In this document: positions 1 to 9,232 of the stretch, piece after piece
Layout of the letters: each line of letters starts with the position of its first letter
Position numbering within the stretch: position 1 is the stretch's first letter
Source: Streptomyces sp. ISL-36
GTDB taxonomy: Bacteria; Actinomycetota; Actinomycetes; Streptomycetales; Streptomycetaceae
NCBI RefSeq assembly: GCF_018614205.1
Contig: NZ_JAGGOS010000049.1
Span: forward strand, 28,001 to 92,000
DNA length: 64,000 nt
Reading direction: 5' to 3'
Program-made: the position numbers and the translations under genes
Notes under the pieces: model-generated
Databases searched by the model: none
What the model was told of the DNA's origin: nothing
The model's input: only the letters and a program-made list of their open reading frames with translations

Positions 1-981
1 CATGGCGTGGTCGTCCGGGTCGAGGCGACCGGGCTGTGCCGCAGCGACTGGCACGGCTGGATGGGACACGACCCCGACATCGCCCTGCCGCACGTCCCCG
101 GCCACGAACTCGCCGGGGTGGTGGAGGCGGTGGGCGCGGACGTGGGCCGGTGGAAGCCCGGCGACCGGGTCACGGTGCCGTTCGTCTGCGCCTGCGGGAG
201 CTGCCCGGCCTGCGCCGCGGGGGACCAGCAGGTGTGCGAGCGGCAGACCCAGCCCGGCTTCACCCACTGGGGCTCCTTCGCCGAGTACGTGGCCCTGGAG
301 CACGCGGACGTGAACCTGGTGGAGGTGCCGGACGAGCTGTCGTACCCGACGGCGGCCGGGCTCGGCTGCCGGTTCGCGACCGCGTTCCGGGCGGTGATCG
401 CCCAGGGGCGGGTGGCGGCGGGAGAGTTCGTCGCGGTGCACGGATGCGGGGGCGTCGGACTCTCGGCCGTGATGATCGCGGCGGCCTGCGGGGCGCGGGT
501 GATCGCCGTCGACGTGTCGCCGAAGGCCCTGGAGCTGGCGCGGGAGTTCGGGGCGGCGGCCTGTGTCGACGCCTCCGCCCTGTCGGGGACGCCCGGCGCG
601 ACGGCGGCGGCCGTGCGGGATCTGACCGGCGGGGGAGCCCATCTCTCGATCGACGCCCTGGGGTCCCCGCTCACCTGCGCCGCCTCGGTGGAGAGCCTGC
701 GGCGCAGGGGCCGGCACATCCAGGTCGGGCTGCTGCCCACGGCCGCCGGAGATCCTGTGGTGCCGATGGCCCGGGTGATCGGCCTTGAACTGGAGATCCT
801 CGGCAGCCACGGCATGGCCGCGCACGCCTACGGCCCGATGATGGAGATGGTCCGCGCGGGCAGCCTGCGCCCCGACCGGCTCGTCACCTCCACCATCCCA
901 CTGGCGGCGGCCCCCGCCGCGCTGGCGGGGATGGGGTCGACGCCGGGCTCGGGAGTGACGGTCATCCGACCCTGGGCCTGA
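1..981 (+). CDS. Zinc-dependent alcohol dehydrogenase, 5' end cut by window
   Basis: The reading frame is open from the first base, so the start lies outside the window; the visible part is 326 codons. It is a medium-chain dehydrogenase that would oxidise an alcohol or reduce an aldehyde with NAD(P)H. The catalytic zinc site is visible as GLCRSDWHG and GHE, the structural zinc site as a run of four cysteines (CACGSCPAC...C), and the nucleotide-binding turn as GCGGVG near the middle. The C-terminus ends normally. It is followed by a strong hairpin, so it is probably the last gene of its transcript. The substrate cannot be told; a link to the inositol genes downstream is not supported because a terminator and a minus-strand gene intervene. 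Confidence 0.9.
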   Translation, partial: HGVVVRVEATGLCRSDWHGWMGHDPDIALPHVPGHELAGVVEAVGADVGRWKPGDRVTVPFVCACGSCPACAAGDQQVCERQTQPGFTHWGSFAEYVALEHADVNLVEVPDELSYPTAAGLGCRFATAFRAVIAQGRVAAGEFVAVHGCGGVGLSAVMIAAACGARVIAVDVSPKALELAREFGAAACVDASALSGTPGATAAAVRDLTGGGAHLSIDALGSPLTCAASVESLRRRGRHIQVGLLPTAAGDPVVPMARVIGLELEILGSHGMAAHAYGPMMEMVRAGSLRPDRLVTSTIPLAAAPAALAGMGSTPGSGVTVIRPWA

Positions 982-1055
982 CGGCTGGACCCGGCCTGGC
1001 GACGGGATCCTGGCCTGACGACGGGGCCCCGGCCTGGCGACGGGGCCCCGGCCGG

Positions 1056-1093
1056 CCGCGGGCCCCGCACCGGGGGAGGCGCGGGGCCCGCGG
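1056..1093. terminator. GC-rich hairpin between convergent genes
   Basis: A perfect 13-bp inverted repeat (1056-1068 and 1081-1093) with a 12-base loop sits between the dehydrogenase and the convergent small HTH gene and could stop transcription in both directions. Just upstream (about 990-1050) a roughly 20-bp GC-rich unit is repeated three times. Confidence 0.65.
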
Positions 1094-1107
1094 GCCGGGG
1101 GAGGAGG

Positions 1108-1305
1108 TCAGCCCTGGCGGCTCCGGTTGCCGGGCCGGTTGGCCACCCAGAGGCGGATCGTGTCCACGTACCAGTAGGGCTTGCCCGACTCGACATGGTC
1201 GGGCGGCGGCAGGAGTCCGTGCTTCCGGTAGGAGCGGACCGTGTCCGGCTGCACCCTGATGTGCGCGGCAATGTCCTTGTACGACCAGAGCCTTCTGTCC
1301 GTCAT
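1108..1305 (-). CDS. Small MerR/excisionase-like helix-turn-helix protein
   Basis: A 65-residue protein carrying a single winged-helix motif: WSYKDIAAHI, then VQPDTVRSYRKHGLLPPP, then a tryptophan-rich C-terminal segment. This fits small AlpA/excisionase-type DNA-binding proteins. The ATG at 1305 was chosen because an AGGGAGG ribosome site lies just upstream; the frame is open further upstream but that part has no such site and does not look coding. It has no effector domain, so it could be a phage-type excisionase relic or a stand-alone regulator. No integrase is present nearby. Its target is unknown. Confidence 0.75.
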   Translation of the reverse strand: MTDRRLWSYKDIAAHIRVQPDTVRSYRKHGLLPPPDHVESGKPYWYVDTIRLWVANRPGNRSRQG

Positions 1306-1560
1306 GCGGGGCACCTCCCTGCGCGCCTCGCAGCGGCGGGCGGGTGTGCCGTTCGGGGGAGCTGCGAGGCGAGCGCTGGCGATCACTGAGCCTGTGCCCG
1401 TTGAACGACGCTCCGTGACGAGAGGAGAGCGGCTGTCGATCGCCTGTGACGGAAACCCCGCGTAATGGAGACATCTGTGACGACAGAGGGATGGATGTGA
1501 CGTAAGTGGCGCACGATCACACACCATCACATCGGCGTGGCGATGTGCCGCTTCCCGGTG

Positions 1561-2469
1561 TCACGCCCCGCAGGAGCGCAGAAAGCGGCGCGTGCGGACC
1601 GCGATCGGATACGGCCGGTCCGGATCGCACGGGTACATGTCCTGCTCGACGATGGCGAAGAGGTCCACGTCCAGCGCCTGCGCCGCCGCCAGGACCGGCT
1701 CCAGGGCGGGCACCCCGGAGGGCGGCTCGCACATCACGCCCCGCGCGACGGCCGGCCCGAACGGCACTTCGTCGGCGACGACCCCGGCCAGGATCTCGGG
1801 GTCGACCTGCTTGAGATGGAGATAGCCGATCCGCTCACCGTAGGTCTCGATCAGTTTGACGCTGTCGCCGCCGCAGTAGGCGTAGTGCCCGGTGTCCAGG
1901 CAGAGCGACACCAGCTGCGGATCGGTGGCGTCCAGGAACCGGGCGACGTTCTCCTCGCTGTCGATGTGCGTGTCCGCGTGCGGATGGACGACGATCCGCA
2001 ACCCGTAGCGGTCCCGCACCTCGCGGCCCAGACGCTCGGTCAGACCGGTGAGATTCCGCCACTGTTCGGCGGTGAGCGTGCGGTCCTCCAGGACGGCGCC
2101 CGTCTTGTCGTCCCGCCAGAAGGAGGGGATGACGACGAGGTGTTCCGCGCCCATGGCCTGGGCCAGGGCCGCGTTGTCGGCGACATGGGCCCAGGTCCGC
2201 TCCCACACGGCCGGGCCGTGGTGCAGCCCGGTGAAGACCGTCCCGGCGGAGACCTTCAGCCCCCGTCGGCCGGTCTCCTCGGCCAGCACGGCGGGATCGG
2301 TGGGCAGATAGCCGTACGGGCCGAGCTCGATCCAGGCGTAGCCGGCCCCGGCGACCTCGTCGAGGAACCGCTGCCAGGGCACCTGCCGGGGATCGTCGGG
2401 GAACCAGACTCCCCACGAATCGGGGGCCGAGCCGATACGGATACGGGACAGTGGCGACGGCTTCGTCAT
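1561..2469 (-). CDS. Sugar phosphate isomerase/epimerase family TIM barrel, IolE-like
   Basis: A 302-residue TIM-barrel protein of the xylose-isomerase-like fold. It begins with the IGSAPDSWGVW motif typical of inosose dehydratases (IolE) and related IolH/IolI proteins, and has metal-ligand-type segments VVHPHADTH, LCLDTGHY and YLHLKQVD. In inositol catabolism IolE dehydrates 2-keto-myo-inositol. The ATG at 2469 follows AAGGTGG; the GTG at 2478 in frame would overlap that ribosome site. It is divergent from iolC across a 129-bp promoter region, so the two sides are probably co-regulated. Without a search IolE cannot be cleanly separated from other barrel proteins of the pathway. Confidence 0.85.
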   Translation of the reverse strand: MTKPSPLSRIRIGSAPDSWGVWFPDDPRQVPWQRFLDEVAGAGYAWIELGPYGYLPTDPAVLAEETGRRGLKVSAGTVFTGLHHGPAVWERTWAHVADNAALAQAMGAEHLVVIPSFWRDDKTGAVLEDRTLTAEQWRNLTGLTERLGREVRDRYGLRIVVHPHADTHIDSEENVARFLDATDPQLVSLCLDTGHYAYCGGDSVKLIETYGERIGYLHLKQVDPEILAGVVADEVPFGPAVARGVMCEPPSGVPALEPVLAAAQALDVDLFAIVEQDMYPCDPDRPYPIAVRTRRFLRSCGA

Positions 2470-2535
2470 GCAAGCCACCTTGGCCGGGCTCCCGGAGAAG
2501 CGTCAAGACGCTCGTCCGAATGTAAGGACATAGCG

Positions 2536-2565
2536 TTGACAGGGCTCCGGGCGGGCGGCTAGACC
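2536..2565 (+). promoter_or_regulatory. Candidate promoter for the iolC operon
   Basis: TTGACA (2536-2541) and TAGACC (2560-2565) are separated by 18 bp. Transcription would start near 2571, shortly before the iolC ATG at 2599. This is a visual match only. Confidence 0.5.
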
Positions 2566-2598
2566 TGGGTGCGGGGCCGAGGCGAGAGGGTGGCGTGC

Positions 2599-3588
2599 AT
2601 GGAGTCGGAGCCGGGGACGGAGCCGTACGACCTGATCACGATGGGGCGCATCGGCGTGGACCTCTACCCGCTCCAGGTCGGGGTGGCGCTGCCCCAGGTC
2701 GAGAGCTTCGGGAAGTTCCTGGGCGGTTCCCCCGCCAACGTGGCCGTCGCGGCGGCGCGTCTCGGCCACCGTACGGCCCTCATCACCCGCACCGGCGCCG
2801 ACCCCTTCGGCACCTATCTGCACCAGGAGCTGCGCGCTTTCGGCGTGGACGACCGGTGGGTGACGGACGTCGAGGCGTACCCCACGCCGGTCACCTTCTG
2901 CGAGATCTTCCCGCCCGACCACTTCCCGATCCACTTCTACCGGCAGCCCAAGGCGCCCGATCTGGAGATCCACCCGCACGAGCTGGACCTCGCGGCCATC
3001 CGGACGGCCCGCGCGTTCTGGGTGACGGGGACGGGCCTGAGCGCCGAGCCCAGCAGGACCTCGACGCTCGGGGCGCTGCGGGAACGGGGCCGCGCGGGCG
3101 TCACCGTCCTCGACCTGGACTGGCGCCCCATGCTCTGGGCCGACCCCGAAGAGGCCCGCCCGCTCTACCGGGCCGCCCTGGCCCACGCGACCGTCGCCGT
3201 CGGCAACCTCGACGAGTGCGAGGTCGCCACCGGGGAGCGGGAGCCGTACGCCGCCGCCCGTGCCCTGCTCGCCGCCGGGGCCCGGCTCGCGGTCGTCAAG
3301 CAGGGCCCCAAAGGGGTGCTCGCGATGAGCGCGGACGGCGAGCGCGCGGAGGCGGAGCCGCTGCCCGTGGAGGTGGTCAACGGGCTCGGCGCCGGCGACG
3401 CGTTCGGCGGGGCGCTGTGCCACGGGCTGCTCGCCGGCTGGGACCTGGAGCGTACGATCCGCTCCGCCAACGCCGCGGGGGCCATCGTCGCCGGCCGTCT
3501 CGCCTGCTCCCCGGCGATGCCGTACGCGGACGAGATCGACCAGGCCCTGGCGAGGGGCACCGGCACGATCCCGGAGCGCACCCCATGA
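2599..3588 (+). CDS. iolC: 5-dehydro-2-deoxygluconokinase
   Basis: A 329-residue PfkB/ribokinase-family kinase. It phosphorylates 5-dehydro-2-deoxy-D-gluconate in myo-inositol breakdown. Visible features are the N-terminal GGSPANVAVAAARLG substrate/lid signature and the C-terminal GLGAGDAFGG signature with the catalytic Asp. The ATG at 2599 was preferred to the GTG at 2569 because the GTG lies on the predicted transcription start and the ATG has a GAGAGG upstream. The stop overlaps the start of the next gene (ATGA), so the two are likely translationally coupled. Neighbours iolB and iolD make this function, rather than a generic sugar kinase, likely. Confidence 0.92.
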   Translation: MESEPGTEPYDLITMGRIGVDLYPLQVGVALPQVESFGKFLGGSPANVAVAAARLGHRTALITRTGADPFGTYLHQELRAFGVDDRWVTDVEAYPTPVTFCEIFPPDHFPIHFYRQPKAPDLEIHPHELDLAAIRTARAFWVTGTGLSAEPSRTSTLGALRERGRAGVTVLDLDWRPMLWADPEEARPLYRAALAHATVAVGNLDECEVATGEREPYAAARALLAAGARLAVVKQGPKGVLAMSADGERAEAEPLPVEVVNGLGAGDAFGGALCHGLLAGWDLERTIRSANAAGAIVAGRLACSPAMPYADEIDQALARGTGTIPERTP

Positions 3589-4946
3589 CCGGTGACGGCA
3601 TGACCGACGACGGCATGACCGACGACGGTGTGACCGGCGACGTCGCGTCCGACGACGACATGACCGGCGACGGTGTGACCGGCGACTTCGCGTCCGACGA
3701 CGACATGACCGGCGACGGCGTGACCGGCGACTTCGCGTCCGACGAGGACCTGGCGACCGCGGGGTCCGCCGCCTCGAACCTTCCCTTGGGCCCCGACACC
3801 GACACCGCGCAGTCCGAAGCCGCCCCGCCCCAACCCCCTCACCTCGAAGTCCCGTACGCCGAAGCCGCGGCCCCTCGACCGCACCTGCGGCCGGCGCACG
3901 AACCGGAAGACGGGGCGGCGGTCACGGGCCGTCCGTACGACCACCCGTCGGCGCCGCCGGGCCACCGTTCCTGGTACGCGGAGCCGGCACCGGGTTCCAG
4001 GGGCGCACGCCCCCGCCCCCACCCGCATCCCTCCCCCGGTGCGGCGTCTGTCGATGTCGATGTCGATGTCGACCGGCTCGTACGGATTCGCGCGCACCAC
4101 CCCGAGGCCGTCGCCGAAGCCGCCTCGCGGCGCCGCACCCGGCCGTTGTTCCAGGGGCGCGACCGGCTGCTGATCGTCGCCGCCGACCATCCCGCCCGCG
4201 GGGCGCTGGCCGTCGGCGACCGGCCGTACGCCATGGCCAACCGCGCCGACCTGCTGGGCCGGCTCTGCCTGGCGCTGTCCCGGCCCGGGGTCGACGGGGT
4301 CCTCGCCTCCGCCGACATCCTGGACGACCTGCTGCTCCTCGGGGCCCTGGAGGACCGGCTGGCCGTCGGCTCCATGAACCGCGGCGGGCTCGCCGGGGCC
4401 GCGTTCGAGCTCGACGACCGCTTCACCGGCCACCGCCCCCAGGACCTCGCCCGTCTCGGCTTCGACGCCGGCAAACTCCTGCTGCGGATCGACCCCGACG
4501 ACCCCGGCTCCCTCACCACCCTCCACTCCGCCGCCCGCGCCGTCGACGAGATGGCGGCCCTGCGCCTGCCCGTCTTCGTCGAGCCCTTCCACTGCCGCCG
4601 CGACTCCCGGGGACGGCTCCACAACGACCTCTCCGCCGAAGCCGTCATCACCTCCCTCGCCGTCGCCTCCGGCCTCGGCGGCACCTCCGCCTACACCTGG
4701 CTCAAGGTCCCCGTCACCGAACACCCCGACGACATGGCCCGCGTCATGGAGACCACCACCCTGCCTGCCGTCCTCCTCGGCGGAGACCCCGGTCCAGGCC
4801 CGGACGCGCAGGACCTGGCGTACGAGAAATGGCGCGGCGCGCTGCGCCTGCCCACCGTCCGAGGCCTGGTCGTCGGACGCTCACTGCTGTATCCGCCCGA
4901 CGGGGATGTGGCCGGAGCCGTCGATACGGCGGCAGGTCTGCTGTAA
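3585..4946 (+). CDS. Cgl0158-family (beta/alpha)8 barrel protein with repetitive N-terminal extension
   Basis: A 453-residue protein. The conserved part starts near residue 155 (DRLVRIRAHHPEAV) and runs about 300 residues, resembling the Cgl0158/IolJ-like aldolase-type barrel found in actinobacterial inositol clusters. It probably acts on 5-dehydro-2-deoxygluconate-6-phosphate, but that is inference. In front lies an unusual extension: about 55 residues of acidic 15-residue repeats (MTGDGVTGDFASDDD type), then about 100 Pro/His/Ala-rich residues. No in-frame ATG or GTG lies between the repeats and the core, so translation must start in the repeat region; ATG 3585 overlaps the iolC stop. The extension is likely a local repeat expansion without catalytic role. 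Confidence 0.8.
   Translation: MTGDGMTDDGMTDDGVTGDVASDDDMTGDGVTGDFASDDDMTGDGVTGDFASDEDLATAGSAASNLPLGPDTDTAQSEAAPPQPPHLEVPYAEAAAPRPHLRPAHEPEDGAAVTGRPYDHPSAPPGHRSWYAEPAPGSRGARPRPHPHPSPGAASVDVDVDVDRLVRIRAHHPEAVAEAASRRRTRPLFQGRDRLLIVAADHPARGALAVGDRPYAMANRADLLGRLCLALSRPGVDGVLASADILDDLLLLGALEDRLAVGSMNRGGLAGAAFELDDRFTGHRPQDLARLGFDAGKLLLRIDPDDPGSLTTLHSAARAVDEMAALRLPVFVEPFHCRRDSRGRLHNDLSAEAVITSLAVASGLGGTSAYTWLKVPVTEHPDDMARVMETTTLPAVLLGGDPGPGPDAQDLAYEKWRGALRLPTVRGLVVGRSLLYPPDGDVAGAVDTAAGLL
3615..3749 (+). repeat. Three tandem 45-bp units inside a coding region
   Basis: Units at 3615-3659, 3660-3704 and 3705-3749 differ by only a few bases. A degenerate partial unit (3585-3614) precedes them. The period is a multiple of three, so each unit adds 15 acidic residues to the protein. 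Confidence 0.95.
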
Positions 4947-4965
4947 GAAGGGGTAGTCACCGACC

Positions 4966-5772
4966 ATGAACTCCTTGCACCTGCCCGCCGGGACCGCCTC
5001 CCGCGGGCCGTACGCCCTCCATGTCGACCCCGATCGGGCCGGCTGGAGCTACTCCGCACTGCGCGTCCTCGAACTCGGCCCGGGCGACACCCACCTCCTG
5101 GACTCGGGGGACGCCGAATGGATCGTGCTTCCGCTCACCGGCGGCTGTACGGTTCACATCGACGGCGAGGTGCTTCAACTCCTGGGCCGCGAGAGCGTGT
5201 TCGGCGGAGTGACCGACTTCGCGTACGTGCCCCGCGACGCCCGGGCCCAGATCGCCTCCGGTGCGGGAGGCCGCTTCGCTTTGGCAGGAGCGAAGTGCGA
5301 GCGACGACTCCCCGCTCGCTACGGCCCCGCGCCGGAGGTGCCCGTCGAGGCCCGCGGCAGCGGCAACCAGGCCCGGCAGGTGCGCAACTTCGCCGCGGCC
5401 GACGCCTTCGACTGCGACCGGCTGATCGCCGTCGAGGTGATCACCCCGGGCGGCAACTGGTCCTCCTACCCGCCCCACAAGCACGACGAGCACCGCCCCG
5501 GCACGGAGTCCGAGCTGGAGGAGATCTACTACTACGAGATCGCCGACGGGGGAGTGGGCTACCAGCGGATCTCCCCCTCCCGTCCCGGCGGCGCCGATCT
5601 CCTCGCCGAGGTCCGCACGGGTGACGCCGTCCTGGTCCCCGACGGCTGGCACGGCCCGTCGATCGCCCAGCCGCGCCACGCCATGTACTACCTGAACGTG
5701 ATGGCGGGACCAGGACCGGAACGGGAGTGGAAGATCTGCTTCCACCCCGACCACACGGAGGGATATCGATGA
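4966..5772 (+). CDS. iolB: 5-deoxy-glucuronate isomerase
   Basis: A 268-residue bicupin protein. IolB isomerises 5-deoxy-D-glucuronate to 5-dehydro-2-deoxygluconate, the step before IolC. The family signature GGNWSSYPPHKHDE is near residue 162 and supplies metal-binding histidines; EEIYYYE and the DGWHGP segment near the end complete the second cupin. The start ATG follows AAGGGG by a rather long spacer. The stop overlaps the iolD start (ATGA). Length matches the family. Confidence 0.95.
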   Translation: MNSLHLPAGTASRGPYALHVDPDRAGWSYSALRVLELGPGDTHLLDSGDAEWIVLPLTGGCTVHIDGEVLQLLGRESVFGGVTDFAYVPRDARAQIASGAGGRFALAGAKCERRLPARYGPAPEVPVEARGSGNQARQVRNFAAADAFDCDRLIAVEVITPGGNWSSYPPHKHDEHRPGTESELEEIYYYEIADGGVGYQRISPSRPGGADLLAEVRTGDAVLVPDGWHGPSIAQPRHAMYYLNVMAGPGPEREWKICFHPDHTEGYR

Positions 5773-7625
5773 CCCGGCTGACGGTCGCCCAGGCTCTGGT
5801 GCGGTTCCTCGCCGCCCAGTACACCGAACGCGACGGCGTGCGACATCGGTTGATCGGCGCGACCTGGGGAATCTTCGGTCACGGCAACGTCGCCGGGATC
5901 GGCCAGGCCCTGGTCGAGTACGCCGAGGAGATGCCGTACCACCAGGGGCGCAACGAGCAGTCCATGGTCCATGCGGCCGTCGGCTACGCGCGCCAGTCGA
6001 ACCGGCTCTCCGCCCACGCCGTCACCACCTCCATCGGCCCCGGCGCCACCAATCTGGTCACCGGCGCCGCCCTCGCCACCATCAACCACCTGCCGGTGCT
6101 GCTCCTGCCCGGCGACACCTTCGCGACCCGGCCCGCCGACCCTGTGCTCCAGCAGCTCGAGGTCCCGTACGCGGGCGATGTCTCCGTCAACGACTGCCTG
6201 CGGCCGGTCTCGCCGTACTTCGACCGGATCACCCGCCCCGAGGCGCTGATCCCGGCCGCTCTCGCAGCCGCCCGGGTCCTCACCGACCCCGTCGCGACCG
6301 GGGCGGTCACGCTCGCCCTGCCGCAGGACGTACAGACACAGGCGTACGACTGGCCTGAGGAGTTCTTCGCCGACCGGGTCTGGCGGGTGCGTCGCCCGCG
6401 GCCCGACACCGCCGAACTCGAGGCCGCCGTACAGGCGATCAGAGCCGCGCGACGCCCCCTGATCATCGCCGGCGGTGGGGTCAAGTACAGCGGCGCCGAG
6501 AACGCCCTGCGCGCCCTCGTCGAACAGACCCGCATCCCCGTCGCCGTCACCCAGGCCGGCAAGGGAGTCCTGCCGTACGACCACGTCTGCGAGACCGGCG
6601 GCATCGGCCACACCGGTACCGCCACCGCCGTCGCGCTCGCCCGCACCAGCGACCTGATCATCGGCGTCGGCACCCGTTACACCGACTTCACCACCGCCTC
6701 CAGCACCCTCTTTCCCACAGACGCCCGCTTCCTCAACCTCAACATCGCCGGGTTCGACGCCCACAAGCAGTGCGCCCTGCCCCTCGTCGCCGACGCCCGC
6801 GAGGGGCTCGCCGCACTCGCCGAAGCGCTCGGCGACCACCGCCAGGACATGGTCCAGTGGACGTTCGCCAAGGCGGACTGGCAGGAACGGACCGACGCCG
6901 CCTACGCCGCACCGGACCAGGACGCCCGCCCCACACAGCCGCAGGTCCTCGGCGTACTCGACACCCTGGTCGACGAGAGCGACATCCTGATCAACGCGGC
7001 CGGATCGCTGCCGGGCGACCTCCACAAGCTCTGGCGGGCCCGCTCCTCGGACCAGTACCACGTCGAGTACGGGTACTCGTGCATGGGATACGAGATCCCC
7101 GCCGCCATCGGAGTCGCGCTCGCCGCGCCGGGGCGGCCGGTCTGGGCGCTCGTCGGCGACGGTACGTATCTGATGAACCCCACCGAAATCGTCACGGCCG
7201 TACAGGAGGGCGTACCGATCAAGGTGGTCATCCTGCAGAACCACGGGTACGCCTCCATCGGAGGGCTCTCCGAGGCCGTCGGTGGTGAGCGGTACGGCAC
7301 TCCCTACCGCTACCGGGCCCCCGACGGCACCTTCACCGGAGCGCCGCTCCCCGTCGACCTCGCCGCCAACGCGGCCTCCCTCGGGATGCGGGTGCTGACC
7401 GCCCGCACCGTACGTGACCTGCGAGAAGCCCTCGCCGACGCCCGGGCGTCGACCGTTCCCACATGTGTCTATGTCGAGACCGAAACGGCAGACACAGTGT
7501 CGGGCGCGCCCCCTGCCCAGGCGTGGTGGGATGTGCCCGTGGCCGAGACCTCGACCCGCGCGTCGGCGGTCAAGGCCCGGGAGGAGTACGACCGGCACGT
7601 CACCGCCCGACGCCGCCACCTGTAA
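5769..7625 (+). CDS. iolD: 3D-(3,5/4)-trihydroxycyclohexane-1,2-dione hydrolase
   Basis: A 618-residue thiamine-diphosphate enzyme that opens the diketo-inositol ring. The order is N-terminal pyrimidine-binding domain (RNEQSMVHAAVGYARQ, with the conserved Glu), central domain (GGGVKYSGA), and C-terminal ThDP/Mg site from GDGTYLMNP (about residue 463) to LQNHGYASIG. The ATG overlaps the iolB stop. It is followed after a short gap by mmsA. No irregularity was seen. Confidence 0.95.
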   Translation: MTRLTVAQALVRFLAAQYTERDGVRHRLIGATWGIFGHGNVAGIGQALVEYAEEMPYHQGRNEQSMVHAAVGYARQSNRLSAHAVTTSIGPGATNLVTGAALATINHLPVLLLPGDTFATRPADPVLQQLEVPYAGDVSVNDCLRPVSPYFDRITRPEALIPAALAAARVLTDPVATGAVTLALPQDVQTQAYDWPEEFFADRVWRVRRPRPDTAELEAAVQAIRAARRPLIIAGGGVKYSGAENALRALVEQTRIPVAVTQAGKGVLPYDHVCETGGIGHTGTATAVALARTSDLIIGVGTRYTDFTTASSTLFPTDARFLNLNIAGFDAHKQCALPLVADAREGLAALAEALGDHRQDMVQWTFAKADWQERTDAAYAAPDQDARPTQPQVLGVLDTLVDESDILINAAGSLPGDLHKLWRARSSDQYHVEYGYSCMGYEIPAAIGVALAAPGRPVWALVGDGTYLMNPTEIVTAVQEGVPIKVVILQNHGYASIGGLSEAVGGERYGTPYRYRAPDGTFTGAPLPVDLAANAASLGMRVLTARTVRDLREALADARASTVPTCVYVETETADTVSGAPPAQAWWDVPVAETSTRASAVKAREEYDRHVTARRRHL

Positions 7626-7647
7626 CAGCCAGAAGGAGCATGTCGTC

Positions 7648-9150
7648 ATGACGAAGACCGTCAACCACTGGATCGGTGGCAAGACCGTCGAGGGCACGTC
7701 GGGCAACTGGGGCCCGGTCACCGACCCGGCCACGGGCGCCGTGACCACGCGGGTGGCCCTCGCCTCCGTCGAGGAGGTCGACGCGGCCGTCGCCGCCGCG
7801 AAGACGGCGTTCGAGACGTGGGGCACGGCCTCGCTGGCCCAGCGGACCACGATCCTCTTCAAGTTCCGGGCCCTGCTCGACGCCAACCGGGACGCGATCG
7901 CCGAGCTCATCACCGCCGAGCACGGCAAGGTCCACTCGGACGCCCTCGGCGAGGTCGCCCGCGGTCTGGAGATCGTCGACCTGGCCTGCGGCATCACCAC
8001 CCAGCTGAAGGGCGAGCTGTCCACCCAGGTGTCGAACCGGGTGGACGTGGCCGCGATCCGCCAGCCGGTCGGTGTCGTCGCCGGCATCACCCCGTTCAAC
8101 TTCCCGGCCATGGTGCCGATGTGGATGTTCCCGATCGCCATCGCGTGCGGCAACACCTTCATCCTCAAGCCGAGCGAGAAGGACCCCTCCCCCTCGCTGA
8201 AGATCGCCGAGCTGCTCGCCGAGGCCGGTCTGCCGGACGGTGTCTTCAACGTCCTCCACGGTGACAAGGTGGCCGTGGACCGGCTCCTGGAGCACCCGGA
8301 CGTCTCGGCGATCTCCTTCGTCGGTTCGACGCCGATCGCGCGTCACATCCACACCACCGCCTCCGCCAACGGCAAGCGCGTCCAGGCGCTCGGCGGGGCC
8401 AAGAACCACATGCTGGTGCTCCCGGACGCCGACCTGGACGCGGCGGCGGACGCGGCCGTCTCGGCGGCGTACGGCTCGGCCGGCGAGCGCTGCATGGCGA
8501 TCTCCGCGGTCGTCGCGGTCGGCTCCATCGCGGACGAGCTGGTGGAGAAGATCCGCGAGCGCGCCGAGAAGATCAAGATCGGCCCCGGCAACGACCCGAC
8601 CTCCGAGATGGGCCCGCTGATCACGGCCGTCCACCGCGACAAGGTCGCCTCGTACGTGCACGGCGCGGCGGCCGAGGGCTGCGAGGTCGTCCTCGACGGC
8701 ACGGGCTACACGGTCGACGGTTACGAGGACGGACACTGGATCGGTCTCTCGCTCCTGGACAAGGTGCCCACGACGGCCAAGGCGTACCAGGACGAGATCT
8801 TCGGCCCGGTGCTGTGCGTGCTGCGCACCGAGACGTACGAGGAGGGCGTCGCCCTCATCAACGCGTCGCCGTTCGGCAACGGCACCGCGATCTTCACCCG
8901 CGACGGCGGCGCGGCCCGCCGCTTCCAGATGGAGATCCAGGCCGGCATGGTCGGCGTGAACGTGCCGATCCCGGTGCCGGTGGGCTACCACTCCTTCGGT
9001 GGCTGGAAGGACTCGCTCTTCGGCGACCACCACATCTACGGCAACGACGGCGTCCACTTCTACACCCGCGGCAAGGTCGTCACCACCCGCTGGCCGGACC
9101 CCTCGGAGGCCCCGGCGGGCGTGGACCTGGGCTTCCCGCGCAACCACTGA
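7648..9150 (+). CDS. mmsA: Methylmalonate-semialdehyde dehydrogenase (CoA-acylating)
   Basis: A 500-residue aldehyde dehydrogenase. In the inositol pathway (where it is called IolA) it converts malonate semialdehyde to acetyl-CoA; it also serves valine breakdown. Cys282 in the GERCMAIS motif is the thioester-forming nucleophile, and GITPFNFPAMVPMW is the family-specific cofactor segment. An AGAAGGAG ribosome site precedes the ATG. It is the last gene of the iol run and is followed by a terminator hairpin. Confidence 0.95.
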   Translation: MTKTVNHWIGGKTVEGTSGNWGPVTDPATGAVTTRVALASVEEVDAAVAAAKTAFETWGTASLAQRTTILFKFRALLDANRDAIAELITAEHGKVHSDALGEVARGLEIVDLACGITTQLKGELSTQVSNRVDVAAIRQPVGVVAGITPFNFPAMVPMWMFPIAIACGNTFILKPSEKDPSPSLKIAELLAEAGLPDGVFNVLHGDKVAVDRLLEHPDVSAISFVGSTPIARHIHTTASANGKRVQALGGAKNHMLVLPDADLDAAADAAVSAAYGSAGERCMAISAVVAVGSIADELVEKIRERAEKIKIGPGNDPTSEMGPLITAVHRDKVASYVHGAAAEGCEVVLDGTGYTVDGYEDGHWIGLSLLDKVPTTAKAYQDEIFGPVLCVLRTETYEEGVALINASPFGNGTAIFTRDGGAARRFQMEIQAGMVGVNVPIPVPVGYHSFGGWKDSLFGDHHIYGNDGVHFYTRGKVVTTRWPDPSEAPAGVDLGFPRNH

Positions 9151-9171
9151 CGCGCCGCCCCGCACGTAGTT

Positions 9172-9201
9172 GACCCCCGTCGGCCCCGGCCGGCGGGGGT
9201 C
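9172..9201. terminator. Hairpin ending the inositol operon
   Basis: A 12-bp stem with one G-T mismatch (9172-9183 and 9190-9201) lies between mmsA and the convergent regulator gene. It could work for both. Confidence 0.7.
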
Positions 9202-9232
9202 TCAGTGTGCGAGGTACCGACCGTCCGTGCTG

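Noticed and set aside
1108..1305. Excisionase of an integrated element
   Set aside because: The small HTH protein fits, but no integrase, attachment-site repeat or other mobile gene was found, so no element is called.
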